DNA of 64,000 bases from Rhynchopus sp. YZ270_cl-10 (taxonomy: Eukaryota; Euglenozoa; Diplonemea; Diplonemida; Diplonemidae): positions 1,203,001 to 1,267,000 of the forward strand of contig OZ037903.1 in the NCBI GenBank assembly GCA_964035575.1, in the 5' to 3' direction. The position numbers were made by a program, and so were the translations under genes. The notes under the pieces are model-generated. The model searched no databases. It was not told the origin of the DNA and saw only the letters and a program-made list of their open reading frames with translations. Positions 52,515 through 63,593 of the stretch are shown in pieces (position 1 is the stretch's first letter; the number at the start of each line of letters is the position of its first letter).

Positions 52515-53338
52515 CTGACAAAAATGACACCAATGTTTTTATTCATCTTACACTGATCAGTACAAAAAGGAAAAGGTAAGTTTGTGTTGTCACACAAACT
52601 TACCTTCCTGGAACTTCCTGGAACAACAAATGCACACTTCTTTACTTCGTAATCACCAGTCTTCAGATTCAGCTCAAACTTTCATTTCAAAAAGTATCTG
52701 CATCCACAGACACGTGTTTGCATCCTAACTTCTCTTTTCATTCTTCTTTTATATGTGAGGACACGACATTCCACAGATTTAAACCTGGTAGTAACAGAGT
52801 GGGGTGACAGTACATTAGCGCACGCAATTAGCGCACGAAATGTGCACTGATTGTGCCACAGTTTTACGTGGGAGGTCTTTGTTGTTTTTCTTCCAGCATA
52901 CGAGGCTTTCATTTCCATGAAATCTCAAACCCAAAAAGCAAAAGTTCAGCAAAGAGAGCAAAGAGAAAACCCCCCAAAAAAAAACAAAAGGGAACTTTTC
53001 TTGTCAGGTAACACCCTCACTTCACTCAGCATCCCCTAAGAGTTATCACTTATCACTTAGTTGTGGGGCGGCCATACTCTGGTGACTAGACGAGTAGCTG
53101 ACGCTGAACGTGACGCTTGCAGAGAATGAAGAAAGAGAAAAGGAGCGCAGGTAAGAGAAAGTAGGAGGTGCTGAGCGACTTTGCGAGCCCACTGCTCACA
53201 GCGTCGCTGGGTGTGGTCTGACTGGATGGGAGCTTCAGCCTTCACCATGTTTCCTGAGCTAGGAGCTATGAGCTCCACATGAAGAAGTTCGTAGGGTCAC
53301 CCACTGCTGTGTGCATGGGAGGACACAGAGTGGCCTTC
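52515..53338. other. Region between receptor gene and minisatellite domain
   Basis: No gene. It begins with a strong 3'-UTR-position hairpin (52575-52604). A CTGCATCCACAGACACGTG... segment at 52690-52727 with the tail TTTGCATCCTAACTTCTC resembles the small-hairpin family. From ~53080 the DNA becomes less T-rich up to the first 13-bp array. Confidence 0.5.
52575..52604 (+). other. Strong hairpin just 3' of the receptor gene
   Basis: GGTAAGTTTGTGT, loop TGTC, ACACAAACTTACC: a perfect 13-bp stem 61 bp after the stop codon. The direct repeat TTCCTGGAAC-TTCCTGGAAC follows. A role in transcript stability or 3' processing is possible. Confidence 0.6.
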
Positions 53339-53340
53339 CT

Positions 53341-55793
53341 TGCACAGCATCCTTGCCTTGCACAGCATCCTTGCACAGCATCCTTGCACAGCATCCTTGC
53401 ACAGCATCCTTGCACAGCATCCTTGCACAGCATCCTTGCACAGCATCCTTGCACAGCATCCTTGCACAGCATCCTTGCACAGCATCCTTGCACAGCATCC
53501 TTGCACAGCATCCTTGCACAGCATCCTTGCACAGCATCCTTGCACAGCATCCTTGCACAGCATCCTTGCACAGCATCCTTGCACAGCATCCTTGCACAGC
53601 ATCCTTGCACAGCATCCTTGCACAGCATCCTTGCACAGCATCCTTGCACAGCATCCTTGCACAGCATCCTTGCACAGCATCCTTGCACAGCATCCTTGCA
53701 CAGCATCCTTGCACAGCATCCTTGCACAGCATCCTTGCACAGCATCCTTGCACAGCATCCTTGCACAGCATCCTTGCACAGCATCCTTGCACAGCATCCT
53801 TGCACAGCATCCTTGCACAGCATCCTTGCACAGCATCCTTGCACAGCATCCTTGCACAGCATCCTTGCACAGCATCCTTGCACAGCATCCTTGCACAGCA
53901 TCCTTGCACAGCATCCTTGCACAGCATCCTTGCACAGCATCCTTGCACAGCATCCTTGCACAGCATCCTTGCACAGCATCCTTGCACAGCATCCTTGCAC
54001 AGCATCCTTGCACAGCATCCTTGCACAGCATCCTTGCACAGCATCCTTGCACAGCATCCTTGCACAGCATCCTTGCACAGCATCCTTGCACAGCATCCTT
54101 GCACAGCATCCTTGCACAGCATCCTTGCACAGCATCCTTGCACAGCATCCTTGCACAGCATCCTTGCACAGCATCCTTGCACAGCATCCTTGCACAGCAT
54201 CCTTGCACAGCATCCTTGCACAGCATCCTTGCACAGCATCCTTGCACAGCATCCTTGCACAGCATCCTTGCACAGCATCCTTGCACAGCATCCTTGCACA
54301 GCATCCTTGCACAGCATCCTTGCACAGCATCCTTGCACAGCATCCTTGCACAGCATCCTTGCACAGCATCCTTGCACAGCATCCTTGCACAGCATCCTTG
54401 CACAGCATCCTTGCACAGCATCCTTGCACAGCATCCTTGCACAGCATCCTTGCACAGCATCCTTGCACAGCATCCTTGCACAGCATCCTTGCACAGCATC
54501 CTTGCACAGCATCCTTGCACAGCATCCTTGCACAGCATCCTTGCACAGCATCCTTGCACAGCATCCTTGCACAGCATCCTTGCACAGCATCCTTGCACAG
54601 CATCCTTGCACAGCATCCTTGCACAGCATCCTTGCACAGCATCCTTGCACAGCATCCTTGCACAGCATCCTTGCACAGCATCCTTGCACAGCATCCTTGC
54701 ACAGCATCCTTGCACAGCATCCTTGCACAGCATCCTTGCACAGCATCCTTGCACAGCATCCTTGCACAGCATCCTTGCACAGCATCCTTGCACAGCATCC
54801 TTGCACAGCATCCTTGCACAGCATCCTTGCACAGCATCCTTGCACAGCATCCTTGCACAGCATCCTTGCACAGCATCCTTGCACAGCATCCTTGCACAGC
54901 ATCCTTGCACAGCATCCTTGCACAGCATCCTTGCACAGCATCCTTGCACAGCATCCTTGCACAGCATCCTTGCACAGCATCCTTGCACAGCATCCTTGCA
55001 CAGCATCCTTGCACAGCATCCTTGCACAGCATCCTTGCACAGCATCCTTGCACAGCATCCTTGCACAGCATCCTTGCACAGCATCCTTGCACAGCATCCT
55101 TGCACAGCATCCTTGCACAGCATCCTTGCACAGCATCCTTGCACAGCATCCTTGCACAGCATCCTTGCACAGCATCCTTGCACAGCATCCTTGCACAGCA
55201 TCCTTGCACAGCATCCTTGCACAGCATCCTTGCACAGCATCCTTGCACAGCATCCTTGCACAGCATCCTTGCACAGCATCCTTGCACAGCATCCTTGCAC
55301 AGCATCCTTGCACAGCATCCTTGCACAGCATCCTTGCACAGCATCCTTGCACAGCATCCTTGCACAGCATCCTTGCACAGCATCCTTGCACAGCATCCTT
55401 GCACAGCATCCTTGCACAGCATCCTTGCACAGCATCCTTGCACAGCATCCTTGCACAGCATCCTTGCACAGCATCCTTGCACAGCATCCTTGCACAGCAT
55501 CCTTGCACAGCATCCTTGCACAGCATCCTTGCACAGCATCCTTGCACAGCATCCTTGCACAGCATCCTTGCACAGCATCCTTGCACAGCATCCTTGCACA
55601 GCATCCTTGCACAGCATCCTTGCACAGCATCCTTGCACAGCATCCTTGCACAGCATCCTTGCACAGCATCCTTGCACAGCATCCTTGCACAGCATCCTTG
55701 CACAGCATCCTTGCACAGCATCCTTGCACAGCATCCTTGCACAGCATCCTTGCACAGCATCCTTGCACAGCATCCTTGCACAGCATCCTTGCA
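53341..55793. repeat. 13-bp minisatellite CCTTGCACAGCAT, ~188 copies (array 1)
   Basis: The array is nearly perfect over 2.45 kb apart from a rearranged start (53341-53360). Because 13 is not a multiple of 3 and no frame of the unit on either strand has a stop, all six frames are open for >800 codons, which is not evidence of coding. It is bounded by AGTGGCCT (53329) and AGGCCACT (55793), an inverted pair. Confidence 0.98.
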
Positions 55794-55796
55794 GGC

Positions 55797-56135
55797 CACT
55801 CCGGTGCACAGGGTGCCGGTCCGGTGCACAGGGTGCCCCCAAAAAATCCGGTGCACAGGGTGCCAAAAAATCCGGTGCACAGGGTGCTTTTTAGCCGGGG
55901 CTTATAACGTGGGGGGCACCCTGTGCACCGGATTGCGAAGCCGTAATGGCACCCTGTGCACCGGATTTACAGGGGCACCCTGTGCACCGGATTTTTAGGG
56001 GCACCCTGTGCACCGTTTTTTGCGGGCACCCTGTGCACCGGATCCAGTGCCAAAAAGGCACCCTGTGCACCTTTTGGGGGCACCCTGTGCACCGGATTTG
56101 GAACCACTATGTCACCCTGTGCACCGGATCCAGGC
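55797..56135. repeat. Repeats of GGTGCACAGGGTGCC with an inversion point
   Basis: Copies read CCGGTGCACAGGGTGCC up to ~55887 and GGCACCCTGTGCACCGGAT from ~55915, about a dozen in all. They flip around a GC-rich centre (TTTAGCCGGGGCTTATAACG). The core GTGCAC is itself a palindrome. Confidence 0.9.
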
Positions 56136-56234
56136 TTCCAATATTACTCACCCAGTTTTAGAAACACTTGCATATTGTGTTGTCCAGGTTCGTGTGGTTA
56201 AACAGGTGTTTGGGCTTCACGCACTGAGCAGGTT

Positions 56235-56528
56235 CTAGGTTGCGTTATCCGGCTGATGTGGTGGTGCGGGTGCGCGGGGTTCGGGAAACGTTATCTGGTT
56301 CGTGTGGTCGATAAGCTGGCTGGTGGGTGCGGGTGCGCGGGAACCTGCTGGTTCTAGGTTGCGTTATCTGGTTCTAGGTTACGGTATCCGGCTGGTGGTT
56401 GGTGCGGGTTTGCGGGTTTGCGGGTGCGCGGGTTTGCGGGTTCTAGGTTGCGTTATCCGGCTGGTGTGGTTGTGCGGGTGCGCGGGGTTCGGGCAACGTT
56501 ATCTGGTTCGTGTGGTCGATAAGCTGGG
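56235..56528. repeat. G-rich complex repeats
   Basis: Mixed units GGTTCTAGGTTGCGTTATC, CGGCTGGTGTGG, GTGCGGGTGCGCGGG and GTTCGGGCAACGTTATCTGG. The + strand is G/T-rich. The same units recur at 57580-58165, and in reverse orientation at 60190-61025. Confidence 0.9.
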
Positions 56529-56632
56529 GTTCATTTTTTTTTACAAGGGGTTCATTTTTTTTTACAGGGGTTCATTTTTTTTTACAGGGGTTCATTTTTT
56601 TTTACAGGGGTTCATTTTTTTTTACACAAAAA
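56526..56632. repeat. ~20-bp T-rich array (GGGGTTCATTTTTTTTTACA), 5 copies
   Basis: Five units lead into the duplicated block at 56623. The related larger array at 61887 leads into the second copy of that block. Confidence 0.9.
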
Positions 56633-57578
56633 ACTATGTTAAGACGAAATCCTACCGATGTGCCTACATGGGGCGTCCCCCGTTAGTAGTGCGCCAGATG
56701 AGGGGCATGAAGCGAAAAGCGGCTAAAGGTGCAGGCCTGTGTTGCAGCACAGGTCTGGAGAGTTGAGGCAACTCGCCTGCTGAGCGTGAGAGGAATCAAG
56801 GCAGAGGTTCGCTGTCCAAGTAAAACCTACCCTGGTCATCCTCTGCCTGTTTTGTTTTCTGTCGTGATTGTTTGTGTTTGTGGGCGGGATCAGATGGGTG
56901 GAGGGTGTTTGCTTTTTGTTTAGCTTGGAGAAGGGCCACTCTCGCACACTCCTTGTTATCTATCATCTAGTTTCATTTTTTCATGCATCCCCAAAGTATG
57001 TAGACAGAGAGTCAAGACCACCTTGGCCAAAAGGGTTTTTTCACCACACTTTTCTTTTGCTTCCATTCGTGGAAGCGTTTGCTTTTCTTCTGTTCCTGGC
57101 CTGACGTGTGTTCAACAGGTGTGCTATTTTTACTGAGTGGAATCCATTTTTCTTTTTCCAGGTGAGGCACTAAAACAAGACATCCTGCAGACAACGAAAC
57201 AATGGGCACGTGTGTTTTTTATTCTCCCTTCCCTTCTTTTAAGTAAGGAGGATTAGGTCTTCTTTTTTTCCTTTTTTTGCCCCATAAGTGTGACGCCTGT
57301 GTATTCAAATTGATTAAAAAGAATAAAAAACAAACACACGATGCAGTTTCTTGTTTTGTTTAGGAGGAAGTGGCCACTTACTTTACTTTACCGCCCACCT
57401 TTTATACTAAAACTTGAAACACCGACCTTTTTTGGTCATCATTTTTTCATTTCCTTTTTCCTTTTCCATTTTCCTGTTCATTTTATTGTCTTTATTGTTT
57501 ACTCCATTCTTCCTTTTTCCTTTCCTCTATTCTCACATACAAAAAAAGACCAAGTACATAAAAGAGAAAAAAAAAAAA
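56623..57578. repeat. Duplicated ~950-bp block, copy A (uninterrupted)
   Basis: Runs from ACACAAAAAACTATGTTAAG to the A tract at 57568-57578. It matches 62228-63593 in order, apart from substitutions and the retroposon insertion in copy B. It carries the empty target sequence at ~56971 (TTCATTTTTTCATGC). No coding frame is conserved between copies. Confidence 0.85.
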
Positions 57579-57579
57579 A

Positions 57580-58165
57580 GCTGGCTGGTGGGTGCGGGTG
57601 CGCGGGAACCTGCTGGTTCTAGGTTGCGTTATCTGGTTCTAGGTTACGGTATCCGGCTGGTGGTTGGTGCGGGTTTGCGGGTTTGCGGGTGCGCGGGTTT
57701 GCGGGTTCTAGGTTGCGTTATCCGGCTGGTGTGGTGGTGCGGGTGCGCGGGGTTCGGGCAACGTTATCTGGCTGGTGTGGTGGTGCGGGTGCGCGGGGTT
57801 CGGGCAACGTTATCTGGCTGGTGTGGTGGTGCGGGTGCGCGGGGTTCGGGCAACGTTATCTGGTTCGTGTGGTCGATAAGCTGGCTGGTGAGTGCGGGTG
57901 CGCGGGAACCTGCTGGTTCTAGGTTACGGTATCCGGCTCGTGGTTGGTGCGGGTGCGCGGGTTTGCGGGTTCTAGGTTGCGTTATCCGGCTGGTGTGGTT
58001 GATAGGGTTCTCGGGGTTCAGGCACTTTATCTGGTAGGTGTGGTCGATAAGCTGGCGGGTGGGTGCAGGTGTGCAAACCCGCAAACCCGTGGGAATCTGC
58101 AGGTTGCGTTATCTGGTTGGTGTGGTTGTGAGGGTTTTTTGTTGCGCCTGCTGGTTGGTGCTTTG
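57580..58165. repeat. G-rich complex repeats, second block
   Basis: Same units as 56235-56528 in the same orientation, including three consecutive GTGGTGCGGGTGCGCGGGGT-type units (57729-57850). Rare variants (AAACCCGCAAACCCG at 58076) give local inversions. Confidence 0.9.
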
Positions 58166-58372
58166 TGGGTGGGCATATGTGTTGTTGGCCATGTTGGCCA
58201 TGTGTTGTTGCACCACCATGCTTCCCTGAGAGATGGCTTTTTTTCTTGTGTATACTGTATACTGTGTATATTTCTTTAGTGAGTTCTGCTTTATGTGAGG
58301 TTCTTGGGCTACTAAAGTGGTTTGTGTTGTACTAGTCCTCACTGTAATACTATGCTTCCCTGCTGACGGAGG

Positions 58373-58723
58373 GTGTACTGTGTACTGTGTACTGTGTACT
58401 GTGTACTGTGTACTGTGTACTGTGTACTGTGTACTGTGTACTGTGTACTGTGTACTGTGTACTGTGTACTGTGTACTGTGTACTGTGTACTGTGTACTGT
58501 GTACTGTGTACTGTGTACTGTGTACTGTGTACTGTGTACTGTGTACTGTGTACTGTGTACTGTGTACTGTGTACTGTGTACTGTGTACTGTGTACTGTGT
58601 ACTGTGTACTGTGTACTGTGTACTGTGTACTGTGTACTGTGTACTGTGTACTGTGTACTGTGTACTGTGTACTGTGTACTGTGTACTGTGTACTGTGTAC
58701 TGTGTACTGTGTACTGTGTACTG
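58373..58723. repeat. 7-bp array TGTGTAC, ~50 copies
   Basis: A perfect array of TACTGTG/TGTGTAC. The other strand reads CACAGTA. Diverged TGTATACTGTGTATA lies just upstream at 58247-58268. Confidence 0.97.
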
Positions 58724-58819
58724 CTACTCAGAATATGTTTTCCTTGGTCAGAGGCTCCATACAGGTGAAAGGTGAAAAGTTTTTCAAGCAAAAAAAAAAG
58801 TTTTGCCTGTGAAAGTCAT

Positions 58820-58997
58820 AGGGTGCCAATCTCAAGGGCACCCTGTGCACCCTTTTTCCGGACCCAAAAAGGCACCCTGTGCACCCTTTCTCGGGGGCCA
58901 AAAGCACCCTGTGCACCTTTTCAAAATCCAGTTCCGGGGGGTTTCGGGAGAGTTTCGTGCAGTGGGTTTTCAGGCACCCTGTGCACCTTAGATACCT
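58820..58997. repeat. GGCACCCTGTGCACC repeats flanking 13-bp array 2 (left)
   Basis: Four to five GCACCCTGTGCACC units with variable spacers. The last unit leads into the arm GTGCACCTTAGATACCT that borders the array. Confidence 0.85.
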
Positions 58998-59237
58998 CCT
59001 TGCACAGCATCCTTGCACAGCATCCTTGCACAGCATCCTTGCACAGCATCCTTGCACAGCATCCTTGCACAGCATCCTTGCACAGCATCCTTGCACAGCA
59101 TCCTTGCACAGCATCCTTGCACAGCATCCTTGCACAGCATCCTTGCACAGCATCCTTGCACAGCATCCTTGCACAGCATCCTTGCACAGCATCCTTGCAC
59201 AGCATCCTTGCACAGCATCCTTGCACAGCATCCTTGC
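58998..59237. repeat. 13-bp minisatellite array 2, ~18 copies, inside a palindrome
   Basis: CCTTGCACAGCAT units between GTGCACCTTAGATACCT (58981-58997) and its exact complement AGGTATCTAAGGTGCAC (59238-59254). Confidence 0.95.
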
Positions 59238-59400
59238 AGGTATCTAAGGTGCACAGGGGGCGGCTTTTTTTGGTTCCCGAAACCCTCCCGAAACCTCCCG
59301 GAAGTGGTTTTGGATATGGTGCACAGGGGGCATTTCACCCCTGAAAAAGGGTGCACAGGGGGCTTTTCGGGGGTCCTGAAATAGGGTGCACAGGGGGCGC
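59238..59400. repeat. GGTGCACAGGGGGC repeats flanking array 2 (right)
   Basis: Four units in the orientation opposite to those on the left of the array, so the array sits at the middle of a larger inverted arrangement. Confidence 0.85.
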
Positions 59401-59462
59401 AAAAGTATGCCCCATATGACTTTTACAGGTATTTTGGGTCCCGTACACAGTTTTCACAGCAC

Positions 59463-59657
59463 ACACAGAAAAACACAGAAAAACACAGAAAAACACAGAA
59501 AAACACAGAAAAACACAGAAAAACACAGAAAAACACAGAAAAACACAGAAAAACACAGAAAAACACAGAAAAACACAGAAAAACACAGAAAAACACAGAA
59601 AAACACAGAAAAACACAGAAAAACACAGAAAAACACAGAAAAACACAGAAAAACACA
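59463..59657. repeat. 10-bp array CACAGAAAAA, ~19 copies
   Basis: A perfect run that passes directly into the 9-bp array; the shared CACAG is the junction. Confidence 0.97.
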
Positions 59658-59866
59658 GTATACACAGTATACACAGTATACACAGTATACTCAGTATACA
59701 CAGTATACACAGTATACACAGTATACACAGTATACACAGTATACACAGTATACACAGTATACACAGTATACACAGTATACACAGTATACACAGTATACAC
59801 AGTATACACAGTATACACAGTATACACAGTATACACAGTATACACAGTATACACAGTATACACAGT
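59658..59866. repeat. 9-bp array ACACAGTAT, ~23 copies
   Basis: Near-perfect, with one variant unit (ACTCAGTAT at ~59689). It abuts the 10-bp array. Confidence 0.97.
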
Positions 59867-60185
59867 AGTGTACAAACCTTCTCTCAGTAGGGAAGCATGG
59901 TACACGTGAAAACACCTAAGTGCCCAGCCCACCAAAACACCAACCAGTTGACACAAGCCAGATATTTATTTCGGGTTTGCAGGTTTGCAGATAACTCAAC
60001 CAGTTAAGTAACCCCCAAGAACCCTATTTTTCTTCTTTTCTGTACTTGGTCTATTTTTTTATGAGAATAGAAAGGAAAAGGGAAAAAATGGAGAAGATAA
60101 TAAAGACAATAAAATGAACAGGAAAACGGAAATGGAAAAAAGAAAAAAGGATGACCAAAAAAGGTCGGGTTTAGAATAAAAGGTG
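59867..60185. repeat. Spacer plus inverted partial copy of the duplicated block
   Basis: 60028-60185 is the reverse complement of the tail of the block at 57400-57570 (TGTACTTGGTCTATTTTTTT ... GATGACCAAAAAAGGTCGG). 59867-60027 holds GGGAAGCATGGT, related to the inverse of 58215-58225, but nothing else recognisable. Confidence 0.75.
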
Positions 60186-60189
60186 GATG

Positions 60190-61025
60190 AAGAGCTTACC
60201 AAGAACCTTATCAACCACACCAACCACACAAGCACCAGCCGGATAATGCAACCTGGAACCACTCTGTAACTGACCCCCGAGAACCCTATCAACCACACCA
60301 GCCGGATAACGCAACCTAGAACCCGCAAACCCGCGCACCCGCAAACCCGCAAACCCGCACAACCACCAGACAGATAACGTAACCTAGAACCAGAAAACGC
60401 AACCTAGAACCAGCAGGTTCCCGCGCACCCGCACCCACCAGCCGGCTTATCGACCACACCAGCCAGATAACGTTGCCCGAACCCCGCGCACCCGCACCAC
60501 CACACCAGCCGGATAACGCAACCTAGAACCCGCAAACCCGCGCACCCGCAAACCCGCAAACCCGCACAACCACCAGCCAGATAACGTAACTTAGAACCAG
60601 AAAACGCAACCTAGAACCAGCAAGTTCCCGCGCACCCGCACCCACCAGCAGGCTTATCGACCACACCAGCCAGATAACGTTGCCCGAACCCCGCGCACCC
60701 GCACCACCACACCAGCCGGATAACGCAACCTAGAACCAGCAGGTTCCCGCGCACCCGCACCCACCAGCCAGCTTAGTGACCACACCAGCCAGATAACGCA
60801 ACCTAGAACCCGCAAACCCGCGCACCCGCAAACCCGCAAACCCGCACAACCACCAGACAGATAACGTAACCTAGAACCAGATATCGCAACCTAGAACCAG
60901 CAGGTTCCCGCGCACCCGCACCCACCAGCCGGCTTATCGACCACACCAGCCAGATAACGTTGCCCGAACCCCGCGCACCCGCACCACCACACCAGCCAGA
61001 TAACACAACCTAGAACCCGCTAATA
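60190..61025. repeat. C-rich complex repeats, inverse of the G-rich blocks
   Basis: CCGCGCACCCGCACCCACCA, GATAACGCAACCTAGAACC and CCAGCCGGCTTATCGACCAC units, the exact complements of those at 56235 and 57580, in higher-order repeats of ~170-240 bp. Confidence 0.9.
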
Positions 61026-61084
61026 CTCGCAAATAACAGTTTTTCAGTGCGTGAAACAGCTGAGTTACTGAACCCCGAGAAGAC

Positions 61085-61422
61085 TGGATCCGGTGCACAG
61101 GGTGCCTTTTTGAAAAAAATCCGGTGCACAGGGGGCGCCTAAGTGAAAAATCGGTGCACAGGGGGCGTATCCTGGAAAAATCCGGTGCACACGGGGCGCC
61201 CAAAAACGGTGCACAGGGGGCGTCTTTGAACGGTGCACAGGGGGCGCCTAAAATCCGGTGCACACGGGGCGCCCCAAAAACGGTGCACAGGGGGCGTGTC
61301 AGAACGGTGCACATGGGGCGCCCGGCTATTAAATCACGGGTAAAACGCCCCCTGTGCACCGGATTTTTGGGCGCCCCCTGTGCACCGTTTTGGGGTGCGC
61401 CCCCTGTGCACCGGAGTGGCCT
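61085..61422. repeat. GGTGCACAGGGGGCGCC repeats with inversion point
   Basis: About ten units read CGGTGCACAGGGGGCG to ~61320, then three read GCCCCCTGTGCACCGG. The centre CCCGGCTATTAAATCACGGG resembles the inversion centre at 55895. The last unit continues as GCACCGGAGTGGCCT into array 3. Confidence 0.9.
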
Positions 61423-61886
61423 CCTTGCACAGCATCCTTGCACAGCATCCTTGCACAGCATCCTTGCACAGCATCCTTGCACAGCATCCTTGCACAGCAT
61501 CCTTGCACAGCATCCTTGCACAGCATCCTTGCACAGCATCCTTGCACAGCATCCTTGCACAGCATCCTTGCACAGCATCCTTGCACAGCATCCTTGCACA
61601 GCATCCTTGCACAGCATCCTTGCACAGCATCCTTGCACAGCATCCTTGCACAGCATCCTTGCACAGCATCCTTGCACAGCATCCTTGCACAGCATCCTTG
61701 CACAGCATCCTTGCACAGCATCCTTGCACAGCATCCTTGCACAGCATCCTTGCACAGCATCCTTGCACAGCATCCTTGCACAGCATCCTTGCACAGCATC
61801 CTTGCACAGCATCCTTGCACAGCATCCTTGCACAGCATCCTTGCACAGCATCCTTGCACAGCATCCTTGCACAGCATCCTTGCACA
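61423..61886. repeat. 13-bp minisatellite array 3, ~36 copies
   Basis: CCTTGCACAGCAT units. The left border is the exact complement of the right border of array 1. The right end is cut at TTGCACA and joined directly to the T-rich array. Confidence 0.97.
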
Positions 61887-62227
61887 AAGGGGTTCATTTT
61901 TTTTTAAAAAAAGGGGTTCATTTTTTTTTAAAAAAAGGGGTTCTTTTTTTTTTAAAAGGGGTTCATTTTTTTTTAAAAAGGGGTTCATTTTTTTTTAAAA
62001 GGGGTTCATTCTTTTTTAAAAGGGGTTCATTTTTTTTTAAAAAGGGGTTCATTTTTTTTTAAAAGGGGTTCATTCTTTTTTAAAAGGGGTTCATTTTTTT
62101 TTAAAAAGGGGTTCATTTTTTTTTAAAAAGGGGTTCATTTTTTTTTAAAAGGGGTTCATATTTTTTTAAAAGGGGTTCATTTTTTTTTAAAAGGGGTTCA
62201 TTTTTTTTTAGGGGTTCATTTTTTTTT
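61887..62227. repeat. ~20-24-bp T-rich array (GGGGTTCATTTTTTTTTAAA), ~16 copies
   Basis: Units vary in the length of their T and A tracts. It leads into copy B of the duplicated block, just as the short array at 56526 leads into copy A. Confidence 0.95.
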
Positions 62228-63593
62228 ACACAAAAAACTATGTTAAGACGAAATCCTACCGATGTGCCTACATGGGGCGTCCCCCGTCAGTAGTGCGCCA
62301 GATGAGGGGCATGAAGCGAAATGCGGTGAAAGGTGCAGGCCTGTTCGCAGCAGGTCTGGAGAGTTGTGGCAACTCGTCTGCTGAGCGTGTGAAGTATCAA
62401 GGCAGAGGTTCGCTGTCCAAGTAAAACCTACCCTGGTCATCCTCTGCCTGTCTTGTTCTCTGTTGTGATTGTTTGTGTTTGTGGGCGGGATCAGATGGGT
62501 GGAGGGTGTTTACTTTGTGTTTAGCTCGGAGAAGTGGCTTACCCGCCCACTCTCTGTTATTTATTCAGTGTCATTTTTTTTTTTTTTTTTGTACTCAGGT
62601 AGCTACGTAGCCTTCAGGGAGGCAATCGTGTGCTAATACAGAAAGTATCAGTCAAGGCTGTCCTTACAGACGCATGCCAAAGCGGCCGCCACATGGGTGT
62701 GGACTTTAGATTGAAGTTTCATCATTGTACTAGCCCAGGGAGGGTTCCCGGCTACCGGCGAGGTCTCTTCCAATCCGTTCCCTAGTTTCCTAGGGGGGCC
62801 TCCTTGGCTTCACTGGCTAGGGCTCTGCAGGTCCCTCCACACATGTTGTGTGCCTGCCTTCAGCACCCAGGGTAGCATACCCAGCACCTTTTACCCTCAG
62901 GTCAGACCTTCATAGAGTTTCAGGAGGAGTGCCACAAAAGGGCCCCCGGATGCAATTTAACGTCCAGCCCAGGACGTGGATCATTTTTTCATTCATCCCC
63001 AAAGTTTGTAGACAGAGTCAAGGCCACCTTGGCCAAAAGGGTTTTTTCACCACACTTTTCTTTTGCTTCCATTCGTGGAAGTCTTGTTTTTCTTCTGTTC
63101 CTGGCCTGACGTGTGTTCAACAGGTGTGCTATTTTTACCAAGTGGAATCTATTTTTCTTTTTCCAGGGGAGGCACTAAAACAAACCATTCTGCAGACAAC
63201 AAAGCAAAGGCAATGTGTTTTTTATTCTCCCTTCCCTTCTTTTAAGTAAGGAGGATTAGGTCTTCTTTTTTTTCCTTTTTTTGCCCCAGAAGTGTGACGC
63301 CTGTGTATTCAAATTGATTAAAAAGAATAAAAAACAAACACATAATGCAGTTTCTTGTTTTGTATAAAATTCTGTTGGCTCTTCCGTACTCTTCGCCCGC
63401 CATTTATACAAAACTTGAAACACCGACCATTTTTGGTCATCATTTTTTCCTTTTCCTTTTTCCATTTCCTTTTTCCTTTTCCATTTCCTGTTCATTTTAT
63501 TGTCTTTATTGTCTTCTCCATTTCTTCCTTTTTCCTTTCTAATCTCATAAAAAACTAGACCAAGTACAAAAGAGAAAAAAAAAAAAAAAAAAA
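62228..63593. repeat. Duplicated block, copy B (interrupted by a retroposon)
   Basis: Matches 56623-57578 on both sides of the insertion at 62580-62980. The open frames seen in it are not conserved in copy A. Confidence 0.85.
62580..62980 (-). mobile_element. ~400-bp poly-A retroposon (SINE-like), full copy
   Basis: Read on the minus strand it begins near CACGTCCTGGGCTGGACG, ends ...CTACCTGAGTAC and then a poly-A tail (62574-62590 as T). It is flanked by direct repeats TCATTTTTT at 62571-62579 and 62981-62989. Copy A of the host block has the single, unfilled target. No reading frame or clear pol III A/B boxes were seen, so whether it is a true SINE or the non-coding end of a LINE is open. 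Confidence 0.88.

Noticed and set aside
53259-55998. Six overlapping open frames of 829-895 codons, on both strands
   Set aside because: They are translations of the 13-bp array. The unit has no stop in any frame, so the frames stay open automatically. No plausible leader or codon bias.
58317-59956. Open frames through the 7-, 9- and 10-bp arrays
   Set aside because: Pure repeat translations (for example CVLCTVY), no coding signal.
60934-62062. Open frames of 175-317 codons on both strands
   Set aside because: Same cause: array 3 and its flanking repeats, plus poly-Lys/Phe from the T-rich array.
53341-62230. CRISPR array or telomere
   Set aside because: Units are contiguous tandem repeats without unique spacers, and none is a known telomere repeat; the domain also continues past the window end.
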